From Eremophila alpestris peregrina (lineage: Eukaryota > Chordata > Aves > Passeriformes > Alaudidae): a DNA stretch of 64,000 nt. A model generated the notes under the pieces. That model saw only the letters and a program-made list of their open reading frames with translations. It was not told where the DNA came from and made no database searches. The position numbers were made by a program, and so were the translations under genes. This document shows, piece by piece, positions 25,335-38,400 of the stretch. Every line of letters starts with the position of its first letter. The first letter of the stretch is position 1. Location: positions 1,175,511 through 1,239,510 of the forward strand of contig WMCF01000055.1 in the NCBI GenBank assembly GCA_009792885.1, written 5' to 3'.

Positions 25335-25510
25335 CGTGGTTATGAGGATTAATTAGTTAATGTTTGTACAGCACTTTGAAAATGTAATGCACTATTAGGC
25401 TTTAGTCTCTGCTTGATGCATGAGTAGAACACCCATTAATCTAATAGAAGTTGCATGCATCCCCTAAGCAGCGAATACATAAATGCTAAATATAATTTCA
25501 ATTGTTATTG
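25335..25510 (+). repeat. Possible ancient MIR/L2-type SINE tail
   Basis: GTTATGAGGATTAATTAGTT, TGTTTGTACAGCACTTTGAA and a later AAATGCTAAATATAATTTCA follow the order of the conserved 3' part of MIR/L2-type elements: the GAGGATTAA motif, then the AGCRCTTTG motif, then the GCTAAATAT tail. The copy is heavily diverged, and the call rests on motif order recognised by eye. Confidence 0.45.
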
Positions 25511-26370
25511 TATTTTGCAATATTCCTTGATCATGGTTTTGTAATTTAGCTTAACTTTTTTTTTAATATATAGCTTGCAGAAATACAAAAATGTTCATAA
25601 TTTTTAATCTTGCTTTCAAGAACTCCTTCAGCCTGAAATAAGCAATCATCCTTTGTTCCTCCTGTTTCATTGTTTTCTTCCCCTTATTCTGCCTTGTGCA
25701 CGGTCTGACCAGAGGTAGGTTTCTGTGTTCTGCAGTTGGCAGAGGGATCTTGCTAGCTAAGGAAGCAGACTCATAACACCTCACACAAATAGTATTTGAT
25801 TACTGCTAATTACAGTGCTGTCACATAGACAGGGGGAAAGAACGTTGGCTGGCTTTGTCAAATAGCAGTGAAATAACCTGCTGTCTGTCTACTGACTTAA
25901 TGGCTTTAATTGCCAGCGCATAATCAAGATCTGGTGAATTTGTTTGAACATATCAGCAGGCACCAAATATTTCAATTAAGATCAAGTTGTATAACTAGTG
26001 TTGCTTTAGCTAGAGCAGGATTCTGGTAAATTCAAGTTTTTGAGGCTCACTAAAGGGTACTTGGCAAGAGCCAGCAATCAAACAGACAGATGGGTTGTTT
26101 CTTCTTTTTTTCAGACTTTGAGTAACCTTCCCTTTTGATGCTACTGGACTCTTGTAGGTGGTTCCCTTTTATTTTCTTTCAGTCTGTTTTCTTTCTCAGG
26201 ATGGTGTCTCCCAGAAGAGTTTGTGCAATGTAGGCTTTCTACTGAGAATGAGGTCTGGGTTGCAGTGGGCCATTGAGACAACTGCTTTGGCCTGGAGTAG
26301 AGTCTGTCCCAAACTCTTGAAGGAGGCTTGCTGCAGCAGTGAGAATGGTAGTTTAATAGTCCCTGAAGAA
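25511..26370. other. MAML3 intron 1, unique sequence
   Basis: No gene seen. The block around 25895-26000, with TTTAATTGCC, ATAATCAAGATC and AATTAAGATCAAG, is AT-rich and looks like a possible conserved element. Confidence 0.45.
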
Positions 26371-26490
26371 AATCATAGAATTGTACAATATCCTGAATTG
26401 GAAGGCACCCACAAGGATCAAGTCTAACTCTTAGCCTTGGACAGGACAACCAAAAGAATCTTGTGCCTGAGAGCATTGTCTAAAAAGGAA
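26371..26490 (-). mobile_element. CR1 LINE, short 3' fragment (antisense)
   Basis: AATCATAGAATTGTACAATA, TCCTGAATTGGAAGGCACCC, CAAGGATCAAGTCTAACTC and GTGCCTGAGAGCATTGTC are the antisense terminus of yet another CR1 subfamily. The right end is approximate. Confidence 0.85.
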
Positions 26491-29400
26491 AGGCTGTGGC
26501 CTGGCACACCAAATGTGGTCCATTTCTTCTGTGTAAATGTTGCTAGAGTTTTTACTCCCTTTTGGCACTCCTCCTCTTGCCAGAACAGTCATTTTCAAGA
26601 AATCAATCCCTTTCCTATAGCCAGTGGATGACACAAAAGTTTTAAATAAATGCTTGAATTATGTTCAGCTTTCAGAGATGGTTTTGTCCCTAACTGTCAG
26701 AAGGTGCTTTATTTTCCTCAAAGCCTCAATCAAAGATTTTTGTTCTATCTTTGAAGGATCTTTCCTTCAGGGTTTCACGCCCATTCAACCAGATCATTAG
26801 CAGCTTCTTAAGCACAGAAGAACAGATCCTTGTGATAAAATCTGCAAGGCCATGAGCTGGACTTGCCTTTGCTCTTTCATTAAAAGGCTGAAACAGGAAC
26901 CTTCCACTTCTCTGAATCGGCTTTGAGCACTGGATGCTGTAGACTGCCCTTACCTGTCCTGTTCGTATTTAATCACGACTTTTGAAAAGACCCACCTGGT
27001 CCAAGTTATGCCTGTGTACTTGATCAGTTTTCATTTTGCTACCTAGTAGAATTTTCTGTTTTAATTGTGTGGTTCCTATGGCCTGTTGCCTGGTAGGTAT
27101 TAGTCTGGATTGGTGGGTGGGTTTTCTTGGCACGGAGAACTCTCCCATAAATGATCTCCTTAGTTTTGGTGGTTAAAATTGATGCCTTGACGCCGGGAGA
27201 AATGACCTTGTTATCTATGAAACTCTTTTACCTTCATCCACATACTACTCAGCACAGCTTTGTATCTGTCTTCTCCCTGCCTTCCTAAGCCATGTAATTT
27301 TAGGGATCATGCTCGGCAGGCATGCACTCAAAAGCTGGCATGCAGAAAATCACAAGTTCTTTCTGTTTGTTCAGAAGGACCTTTAGAAAGTTGTACCCAC
27401 CCCCTGCTTAGTTCTGGCAAAGCTGGAGTCATTCTTGCATGTGTTTAGTGGGAGCTTTCAGCGCTCCACAACTGTCTGGATCAGACATGGAGCTTGAGCT
27501 CTAAAAACAACCCCAAAATGCAGAGATGAGGTATGACAGACAGATTTACATTTGCAGAAAGGCAGAAAATTAAGCCAGAGTTTCCTTCCTACTTTTTCTT
27601 CTTTTTTTTTTTGTTTTTTAAGTCCAGAAGAAACCTAGATCACAAAATGCTGCTACCAGTTCTGCTTCTTTTGGATGTATATGTGCTTCAGTAAGTTTAC
27701 AGTATTGTAATGGGTTCTATATATGGATATTTTAAAGGTGATATCATAGTAATAATAGAGTAGGGCAGAGATGCTGAGCAAGGTCAGTGGGCTTGCACAG
27801 TGATGAAGTCAAAGAGTAGGAGGAATGAGGAGGGCTTGTGAGAGTACATACCTTGTGCTTGCTATCCCTGAATCTAAATTTAGCTGAATTCAGGAAACTT
27901 GAATCACAAAGAAACCTGCATTAAAAAAAAAAATATAGTCTTTATTTATTTTTTCTTTTTTTTCTCTTTCCCAGATACTCAGTTTCATTGTCCAGCTTAG
28001 ATAACTTGAGTATCAGTCACGCAGTTACACTGTTCTCAATGGTAACACAATGGAACTAAATGACATAATGTGATAATGGACTTTCCATCTCCACCAGTGC
28101 AGAAGATGCTGGGATAGTAGCTGCCTAACCATTGCACATAAGAGCCACCACTGTGGTGCACAAGGAACAGCCAGTGATCCCTATTTTGGAAGTGGAAAAA
28201 TAACAAAAGAAAACAGAGGTTTCACCCTTAGTTCTTTTGCTAGTGTGCTTTCCATTTTCTCTTTGCTAATACAGTGCCATATAGGTAGCCCAGTAAGAAC
28301 TTCCATGTTATGAAGTTCATCTTCATTTTGTGCTAGATAAATATCTACCCTTTAGAGGATGCTGTTTCTGTTCCTTTTCATTTTCTCTGTTGGTTTTCCA
28401 TTTCACTGGTTGACTGTAAGCATCAGTGTTCTTGTAAGTACAGGCCAGATGCTTGGAAAGGGTAAAGCACAGCAAAGCAGCTGCTTCTGCTTTTGCCACC
28501 TGACACCCTCGTGTGTTCTTTTTTTTTGGTCAACCCTTTGTGCATTTTGTAGCTCTGAGCAAACTTTGTTAATATTATTATTGGCAGTTACATCTTCATT
28601 AGTTTCTGTCTTGCCTGTAAATGCAACCAGCATTCCTGCCTTGTTTATTTCTGTTCAAGAGCTGTAAGCTTTGGTAATTTTTCAAGTTGTCATCTCACAC
28701 TTCCAAAATCACCAGATTCCTTTCACTTGCGAAAGTGCAGTCTTTGAAGTGTCTTAAGTTTTTAAAAAACTTAAAAGTCCTGTTTCCTTCTAATTATTCT
28801 CCCCAGTAAGAATTAGTCTGCACTGGTGCAAGATGTGTGTCTTTGGGAGCTCTGCTAGGTAGTGGTGGAGTTAGAAGCTCTGCTCTCAGTCTGTGTCCTC
28901 TTTAATCTTAATGAGGTGTAGGGATTGTGGATAGCAGATGTGTGAAATCCTGAAGGTTTGTACATTGCCTTTTAAATTCAGTCAATAATAGTGCTGCTGA
29001 AATGCTCCCACCGTAAAGAATTGGGGATGCTTGTGCTTGGGTGGTATGAGAGGTAGCAGAGAACTTGCAACAAGTGAGGTGGAACAGAGCAGGGATAGGC
29101 ACTACCAAGGTCAGATTCTTCAGTGTTCACTCCACTGTTTTGATTATTTCTGTAATTCTCATTTTATTTTTGCTGATGAAATTTCTTGTTGGATGCCCTT
29201 CCATGGAAAACTTAGTAATTTTCCTACATAGTTAATATTCAGATATAAAAAAACCTATTACAGTCTAAATGATGAATAGATGCTAATTTATACATATATA
29301 CATATACTCAGAATGCCTAATTAATGATCTTCTCTGTCAGTCACGGATATGCAAATGATTATATTTTGCGAGTCTTATCATAATTGTGTTGCCCTGCTGG

Positions 29401-31977
29401 CTTCAGTTTGGGGGAATGTTTTTGCTGCAGTTTAGGAAGGGATAAGAAAGAGACTGAGCAACAAAGCAGTAAAGAACACAACTGCCATGCTGATCAGTCA
29501 AAACCAGGTAGATCTTGGCTGTTTTCATGGGTGCCAGAGGCATTTCTGGAGCAGGAACTAAGTTAGGAGATCCAAGTGGCTCTCTGGAGAATTCATCTAT
29601 CCCTGTCCACTACAGTGGCCTATATTCACTGTACCTTACTGGACTAATGCCTGGAGTAATGTTGGGAGGTCTTCATGAACCTACAATTTCTCATTTCTCT
29701 TTCTCTTTGCCATTGATGCAGATGTTCCTCAATAAGTAAAAGATTCACAGTGTGTTTTAGTGGAGTTTGTGGATATGTTTCACTACATAAATAATTCTAC
29801 TCTCTGTAATTATGGAGGAAATAATGGAAAAAAAATTATTTCCCCCTCTGATACATACGTGCAAGAAGTTGCTCCAAATCTGCAAGTCCTGGGTCTGGGA
29901 CAAAGGAAAATGGAAAATGTTAGTCATTGTTATGTCTTTCTTTTTGATATCTTGGACTGGAAACAGCTGTGAGGGTAGAAAAATCTAATCCTGAAAAATT
30001 TCTTACAATTACTGGCCTTAGAAAATATATAGCTTTAAAAAATGAGTGAACACAAGCTTGCTTCTAACCCTTCAGAACTTGTATCAGGGTGCTGTATGGG
30101 CTGAGTGTTTGCTGGAGGCAGCTATTTTATCAGGTCCCAGGTGCTTTTTAAAGGCCTCCCTTTGTCCCCTTAATTCCATGATGGAATTAGTTTGTTTTGC
30201 TTCACCTGAAGCTGTATCTGTGAACAGAAGGTGCTGGTTGTGCCACAGCCCAGAAGAAGACAGGCTGAATGTTACTTTGAGGAAACTCAGATCTTACCTC
30301 CAGTAAGGAGATTTTGTGGTGTCAGGACAGCTCTGAAATCACTGCTGGGATTTGCAAGGAGTTTGCAGCGGAGTAAGGATTAAATCATGGCTCTGAATTG
30401 ATCCTGTGGCTGGGATGTCAGAGCCTGCTTGGGGAAGCTATTGATTCCCCACACACAGCCTCAGGGGATGGGGGTGTGATCTGTACTGCTGTGCTCTTTC
30501 CTCCCTCATACAAGTGATGACCATTGTGACACACAGATCCAGGTCTTCTCCATGATAGCCAGGTTACCTTGCTCCTTACTGCTGCAGGATTGCAAAGTCG
30601 GAGTCTGTGCCTCCTGACATTTCTACTTCTGCTTCTCCTCTTTGCCTGCTTGCATTGGCTTTGTGGTCACTTTTAGCCATGTCAGCACACTGAAAATTGC
30701 TGACAGTAAACACCAAAGGCATGCATGCATGCTACTGAAAAAAAGAAACAACCACAAGGAAAACAGCCTTGGGTAAACAGTGGATTTGCTCCCTGTTAAA
30801 TGTTCACAGCTTCCACTCACAGCCTGGAGCCTCTTACTAAATACAGGGCTTGGAATTTTGTTTTTAAAGGACATTGATACAGGCTGTGACACTGCTCACT
30901 TTTCCATGTGAGTTTTGTTATATGCAGGGGGAGAGAGGTTCATCCTGCACAGGCTGTACAGAACAGCAGAAGTATTAGGACTTTGAAGAAGAACAGCAGC
31001 CAGAGGCATGTGAGATCCTGGGGTTTGTGTCAGGAAATTTGGCCATCCATCCACAAGACAGCCTGGGATGTCCCAGGGACACACAGGTCTGATGCTCTGT
31101 GCCATCACTGTCATGCCCACCTTCAGGAAAGGAAGGTGAATGATGTAGTGTGCAGATTATCATTAAATGCCATACACCGCTGCAGGCCTGAATTTTGCAC
31201 AGATTAAATGCTGGGAAAGGGAGGGCAGAAAAAGGTACATCCTTGGGCTCATCCAGGGCAGCAAAGACTGGGGAAACCCGCTTCTCTTGTAAGTACCTGA
31301 GCACATCCCAATATTTGGTAATATGTCCAGGGTATCCTCATGTTCCTGCAGCTCTCCTGCAGTTTCAGCATGGTTAACCATCAGGGATGGAGTTGAGGAT
31401 TGTGCTCCTGCCAAGCTTGCTTGGGTGCTGCACAGGTCCACAGAATTGGCCACGATGCCCAGAGCCCAGCTTTGAGCTGCGTGTTGCCAGCAGCTGGGCT
31501 CAGCTTACACAGTGCAGGGAGGAGCAGGCTGGACTCAATCAAAAATGGATTTTTGCTGGGAGCGTGTTGCTGTTTTTATAGTTTACCCAGCTGCTTTGGA
31601 GCCATTACAGCTGTCCAAAGCAGTTGCAGTGCACACCTTCTTGGAAACACTCATCCTGCCTGGTGTTGTCAAACCTCAGATCTGTGGCCACCTCTTCAGA
31701 GGCTCTCACCAGCAGCCACTTACCCACCCACAAGAAGTTCCAGCAACATGGGCACTGCCGTGGAGGGTGACCCCAGAGCTTCCTTCCTCTTTTCTTTGCA
31801 CCACAAATAGTACAGGATGCAGATGAGAAGAACTGCAAGCTGGACCAGAAGCATGTAGATAAAACACAGGCTAGAGTAGTCCAATTTCTCCAGAGTTAAA
31901 AACAGTTTCTTTGTGGAAATTATTAATTATTCTGTCATCAGATGATGCCATTAGGATTTGGAGCTGATGTATATTAA
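26491..31977. other. MAML3 intron 1, unique sequence
   Basis: No coding exon or mobile element recognised. There is an A11 run at 27923-27933. A candidate regulatory block at 29310-29395 contains a perfect octamer ATGCAAAT (29349-29356) and CTAATTAATG. Confidence 0.5.
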
Positions 31978-32195
31978 TGAAAGGAATGAGAGAGAGGTGT
32001 CTTTACAAACAAACTGTGGGCCTGCTGGTTGATAAAACCAGATACTGATAAGTGGAAAAAGCAGTAGGAGGAACCATAAATTCCATAGGAATTCCACTAA
32101 TTGACACAGACTGTTGCTCACCCAAGGCCGTGCTAAATTCCTGGACTTGGAGGAAAAAGAACAGAGACACAGAGAAAAAGAAGGGAGGAGGGGAA
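31978..32195 (+). mobile_element. ERV internal remnant upstream of a sense-oriented LTR
   Basis: The segment ends in a purine-rich tract (GAGAAAAAGAAGGGAGGAGG, 32171-32192) directly before the LTR. This is the expected place of the polypurine tract. The part upstream, with GTGTCTTTACAAACAAACTG, resembles the 3' internal end of an avian ERV that I recall. No 5' LTR is seen, so the copy is 5'-truncated, and the left boundary is approximate. Confidence 0.55.
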
Positions 32196-32446
32196 TGCAC
32201 ATTAGAAGAGGATCTGTATTAGGCAATTCAGGAAGTCTGTACCTCTCAAGTACCTCAGCAATGGGGAAAGAGAGAGGGAAATGGGGCTGGGAAATCAGGA
32301 TAAAAAGGAGCTTGCATCCTCTAGCAATTTGAGAGACCTCAGGGTGATGCCCCATGGCCTCTCCTTTTATTTGAATAAAGTTAAAGGACTCCACTGTCTC
32401 CTTTTTGGACATAAACTTCTGACATAGTGGATTAATTTTCCTGACA
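32196..32446 (+). mobile_element. ERV 3' LTR in sense orientation
   Basis: The LTR runs from TGCACATTAGAAGAGG to TTAATTTTCCTGACA. It shows TATA-like GGATAAAAAGG at about 32299-32309, AATAAA at 32374-32379 and the downstream CTGTCTCCTTTTTGGACATA block, in the correct U3-R-U5 order on the plus strand. It is the only recognised element in the window oriented the same way as MAML3. The right end is inferred from the CA terminus, without a matching target duplication. Confidence 0.7.
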
Positions 32447-35400
32447 TCAAGAATATCTAATTAAGAAGATAGTTTCCAAACTCAGTTTACATGTGGTGTG
32501 GTCTCATTCATGCCTGTCAGCCATGCTGCATTTTAGTATGAGCTAGTCCAAGCTGGCTTAAATCTCTGCTTTAGACTGCATTAAAGAAAGACAATCCAAA
32601 GCTGATGGAGTCCTTACTGCCTTCCCAGCTCAAGGTAAAATGCCATGAGAAGCAGTTGCTGGAAGCTGGATAATGAGATCAATATTAGGGTAAAAGTCAA
32701 GGGTCTGGGGCATTTGTCTTTGTGTTGTGTGTGCTGCTGCCTGCTTGAGCCAACAGGCCAACAAGAGGCTGCTTTTCCTGCCTGTGAGTAGGGGATGCCC
32801 TGCTCTGAGCACTGTGTAGGCAAGGATTAAACCAACCAAAATTACTGACACCAAAGACTACTTTAAATCCCTGCTGTAGAGTTCCCTGCACTGGAACCCC
32901 AAATACTTCTTAAAGAATTCCTGGGAGGAGGCTGGCATATACTGACTAATTTTGTAAATCTTGCATTAGAAATGGGGTTGTACTTCTGCTATATTTAGAA
33001 TGAAACTCCATGCTCCCGCTGTCAGGATGGGAGCTTAATTACAGTGTGCTGCAAACTTCGCTTTTGTGAAGGATATTTTTCTGCACTGCTTGCTTCAGAA
33101 AGCACAGTTTTGCTGCTATTTTTGTAATGCTTTTGCAACAGCAGCAGGAGTTTAAATGGGTTAGGTGAAACGAGAAGGATTCTCTGACAAAACCAGCAAT
33201 AGTATCTGTGTGGTTCCCAGCATGGAACTTCTCACCAGCTGAAATTAATCAATGTCAGGAGGAAGTTGTCACCAGTTGCTGTTGCTTTTTTCCCCTCTTC
33301 CTTTTTACTTTTCCCACCCTTCCTGCAACTTGCAATTTGCTTTTTTATTACTCTGCAAATTATCTGCTCAGGTTTTTAATGTGGATCTATGTCTGTGGGT
33401 TATGAGAGGGCAGCTGCTAGAGGATTGCAATAGAAAAATAGAACTGGTAAGTTTAGCAAGTTTTACATCCAAAAATGATGAAAAGGTGCATGACTTGGCC
33501 TCCCTGCCTTAAGAGGTGGCTGCTATCTGCTTAGAAGAATTGCCAAGCTCTAAGGAGTCTTTTATCCTTCTCATGGCATTGGGATGAGTTTTGCAGAGGC
33601 CAGCATGTTTTGCTGCAAGGAAGTGGTGTTGTGTAGTGTGTGGGTGATGCAGAGCTTTTGGGGTGAGTGGTGGACATGAACAGCAAAGGATCTTAAGGCT
33701 GCAGAGAAAAATGTATCAGAAACAGAAAACAAGGAAGCTTCAGGGAAAATGGGGACTGGGTGGTCTGTGTTAGGTTTTTCTTAAGAACTCTTTCCCTCAT
33801 TCAGAGGAGGTGTTATCTGTGTCCTTGAGCTGCGTGTGCATACAAGGTAACTTGTGGCAGGAAAGAGTTTTAGTTTAAGCAGCACAAAAAACTTGACCTC
33901 TCCCCAAACAGTGCTGTGTGGAGGCATACATGCATGTTTCTTGCTGGGGCAGCACAACTTGCATTATCCTGCATGTTGCTGAGGGTAAGGATTACAGCCT
34001 AAATTACACTGGCACCTTTCAGAAAGTTCTCAAATGTGATGCAGGACTGAATTCCCATTAGAGCTACTCCATGAAATCTGCATTGCTGCTGGTACCGTTC
34101 TACTGCAGGAGAAGGTTTTGGTGTTTTTCAGATGCTGGGAGAAGTAAAGCAGGGCCAAAGAATGCTGACCTATCTGGTCAAACAAAGGAATTTGAAAGCC
34201 CAAATAGTCTGCACCTAGGAAAAGATTCCCCAAAGAAACAAATTCAAAGTGAGCAGCATCTGCTCACCTTTTTAAAAAAATTATGTTAACATTGATTAAA
34301 GCTGTCATAAAGTGGGCAAATCCCCGTTTTTTAGTAGTAGCATGCAAGTGTTCTAGAAAATATTTAATTTGTCAACATGTTACACTAAAAAGTAAATATG
34401 ATGTAATCTGCTGGAAAAAACCATTATTTTCACTTCCACAAATAGTAATGTAAATGTTAAATTTGCCTTTATTTCCCCTCCTTGGTTTTTAAAGGAAAAT
34501 AAAATAATTGGCCAGATGTCTTTGAGATTTGATGATAGATTACACAGTACAGAAGCTTGACACCTGCTAGGAAGTATCCTTTCTGCAAAAGCTTTTATAC
34601 TGTAACAATATAAATTCATCTATCTAGGGTAAACTGTTTTCTGTTCCCATGGGACTCTCACATGGTGTAAGGATTCTACTGAGACTTCTCACCCAATGAG
34701 CAGAAAATTTATACAGGTGCCATTTGCAAAATCCCAAAAGAGAGAGACCGTAGCTGGAAATAATAATAATTGAAAACATTTTTAATTTAACCAGAGCCAA
34801 AGACATTCTTAAAGACATTCCAACTTACTAGAAAATTACTGCCACAATAATAGACAACCCCAAAAGCTGAGCATGGGTTAAATAATTCAGGATCAGGAGG
34901 TGGTATTTTGTCTGTGTGCTGTGTTTCTTGGCCTCAAGGGTATCATGGCTGCCCTCCTGTGAGAAGGGTGCTCATTTCCTATAGAAAGGATGAAAAGCTT
35001 CCTCACTTTTTTAGATACTGAAGGTGCCTCAGTTTCTAGAAACTTGCCTGAGTAAAGCTGCTATCTAAAAGTTGAACAAATAAACCTTACTTGTCCCTGC
35101 TTTCCCTGTGATTTGGGACTCTTGGCTTAAACAATACTTTGCACTGTGAAGAAAAGAATTTGTTGACATGAATTTATTTATTATGGGCCATATTTTGACA
35201 TTCCAGTTCTTTGCTTATCTATTCTAAGACAATGTAAAAACAAAGCCAAGAACTTTATCATTATGGTTTTCTCTATTGACAGTGTGCCGGAATCAAGTGG
35301 CATCATCTGGGAAAGTAGAATGAACATTTTGCTTAGAACAACTCTGATGTGTTTATGTTTCTTTAAACATAATCCAAGATGTTAAAATCTTTTCTGTCAG

Positions 35401-38400
35401 TGAGATCTAGGCATTAGTCTTTGTACAGTCCTTACTGTAGTTAGGAATTACATAACAATCTGATTGTTATGGATAAAAATAATAAACTAGTAAGGTTTAA
35501 CAGAATATTTGTCTAGAAAAAATGAGACTGGTTGTCCTGTTTTTCTGTGGAATGTGTAGAGAAAAGCTCTTCCACAGAGACCAAAGCTTTTCAAGAAGGG
35601 ATTGAAATGGTTGATTTAATGTAGCGTCACATAATAAATGTCTTGACTAATACCTTCCTCAGGTCATGAAGTAAATAGTAAAGCAGAGTTTCTTTGCTAG
35701 AGGCTGTTCTGTTTCCATGAAGGCACTTCCATGAATTTGACTGCTTTATGCTGAGAAATAACTGACTTGCTGAGGGCTTCATACACAAAACATTTTTACC
35801 TCCTGTTGGTCTCTCTCAATCCCTTCTCTTCTCTTTAAAGGTCCTGTAACCACTCTGCATTAGAGGTAGCTTTAAGTGAGGATGCTGTAATTTTTTTTTT
35901 TATCTGCTTACTCCTAGCCAAGGTATCAGTCTGCTCCTTTAAAGAGAGCAGTATTAATGCTGTTCATTCTCTATTTAATATATTGCTACTTCATTGCAAG
36001 GTTACTGCTAGCACCTCAGGGCTTGGTCTAGCAGGAATGGTCAAGAGGAAAACAGACACCTTGAGACCTTCTGTTCTCCAGCCCCCCTGAGAAGTGTAGA
36101 TGGGTGGAAAGGGGAAGCAGGGAAGCACTGGAGAGAATGTTGCTGTGCCTGCCTCCTTCCTCCTGTAAACGGTAGTGCTGGAAACTTCAGTCTGGGGTGT
36201 AAGTCTTTCCATCTGAGATGAAAATTATGGCACGTCTGGTTTAAAAGTAGCTTTCTATCATCTTCTCTCCCCATACCCGACTGCAGTGACAGCCAGGCCC
36301 TGGTTTCACAGCACACTCATCATGGACCTCAGGAAGCAGAAAGGCCTGAAGGGTCAAGAGTCACCTGTTACTAAATAAATTTATCAGACCCAAAGTTTGA
36401 TTGGGTAAATTAGATCAGGTAAATATTTAGCTGCCCAGCCTGTGAACATCATGGATTGTATAACGTATAATATATAATGTATGATAAGCCACCAATAGCT
36501 GGGTTGCAGCTGACACAAGGGACCTGGTTCTGAGTGGATCTGAGCCTTCAAGTGTGTTACTTGCAAAATCTGCCAGCTTCCTGTCCTGAGGTCATTCTTC
36601 CCAGAAAGGAGCAGGAAGACAGAAGCTGCTGCAGCTGTTAGCTGCCAAAATCAGGCAGCCCAAAAGGCTGCTCACTTGGCCTACCCATGATGTCTACTGT
36701 GGTTTTGATTTGCAGCTCTTACTCAGGTAGGGGATTTATGTGAAGTGTGAATCATAGTCCAGAATTGCATTAATCACAGGAATGTTTAAATTCTGGAAGC
36801 TCTGGTTTGGAGTGATCACTTGTTCAAATTGCAAGAAAATAATCCCTCAACTTTTATTGGAGGAGCTACCAGGGAAGACTTTGGACAGATTTATATTGTT
36901 TCTTCCAGTCTGTACAACACTGCTGCTGATAGTTTCTGTGCTTGCTTCTGAAGGAGAAATGAAGGCCAAACAATGCAAATCTTGTCACTTCCATAGGCAG
37001 AACTGTCAGCCAGGCCACTAATACAGAAGTGCCAAGAGAAACATTATATTTGCCTGGATTTTTTTTTCTTTCCTCAAAGCTTTCTACAGGATTTCCTTGG
37101 GTGAAACAGATGCAAGGCAGAAGTACAGTGGAACAGATGCAAACTGGATAATTAACTGAGAGCTGAAAAGTGTAGTGAGCTTTCTCACACATCACCATGC
37201 ATTCACATCAGCACACACCCCTGTGAGCTCAGAGAGAGGAGGGAAGCTGTTACAGGGAAGGAGGTATGTGATGGTGTTTCCTCCATAAGAACACTCTCAC
37301 AGCATGTCCAAAGAAGCACGAGCTGGAGTTCTGTGGGCCACTGTGGAGCTGGAGTGACCTGGAGGGGATTGGATACCTATCCCATAGCTGGGTGAGGTCT
37401 CCTGTAGGCATCAGTGTTAATTATCTATGAATAACATCACCTCTGAAAAACTACTTTGAAATCTGAGTTTTAAGTTGACATGTGAGTTTTGATCCCTAAG
37501 TTACCCTTGCCAGTTACTGGAATTGCATTACTCTAATTCATTGATTTATTTGCTTTATTTTTACCACTAATAACCATTCCTCCGATTATCTGAATATGCC
37601 ACAGAGAAAAGAGAAAGTATACACTACTGGATGACCTGAAATCTACATTGTAGGATTTATGAATTAGGCCAAAGAAGGCAGTTGTTGCATTTAGTTGATA
37701 GAAAAACACCTGGTGCCCTAATCAGCTGAATCCTTTTTATAAGTGCCAGTCCTTTCAATCTGCTGGCAGTGCTCAAGACACCAGAATCATACTGGAAATG
37801 GTACTTGGATTGCCCTGCTGACATGGGCACCAAGAAAAACTACCTTGCAGCCCAGATCCAGTCCTTATGGCACAGTCTGGCCATGCCCAGTCCTCAACAT
37901 CACAGCAAATAAAACACTTTGGTTCTGTCACCAGAATCCACTTTGGAAATTATGTCAGTGAGGCATTTTAAGGTGAACCTGGCACTGTTTTCAGTTTGTT
38001 TTAAATGTTGCAGGAATCTGAGGAGGTGGTTGAGATAAAACACCAAAGGTTCCAGTGTGAGACACAGCTAATGACCAAAAGTGGGGATATTTTCAGCTGT
38101 TTGAAACTAAACCAGCATCCCTTGTCTGTCAGTAGCACAAAGCCCATCAGTCCCTAGTGTGCTTTCCAAATTCTGCCCCCTGGGCCACTCTCAGGGTGTT
38201 CACAAAGTGCTTTCCAGTAGCTCTAATTTGCCTCCATTCTTCAGGCTTCTTAAAGAACCCAACCAGTATCACGTGTAGTCAGCAGTTCCTGATGTAATTT
38301 AGTAATGCTTGGCCATATCATAACATTCTCATTCGGTACCTTCAGTGAAGTACAACTGATGACTGGCCATTTTTGTGCAATTTTGTGCACTGTGTTATGT

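Noticed and set aside
31951..32412. 153-codon open frame on the minus strand
   Set aside because: It is antisense to the ERV remnant and LTR at 31978-32446 and carries only low-complexity Ser/Leu/Phe sequence.
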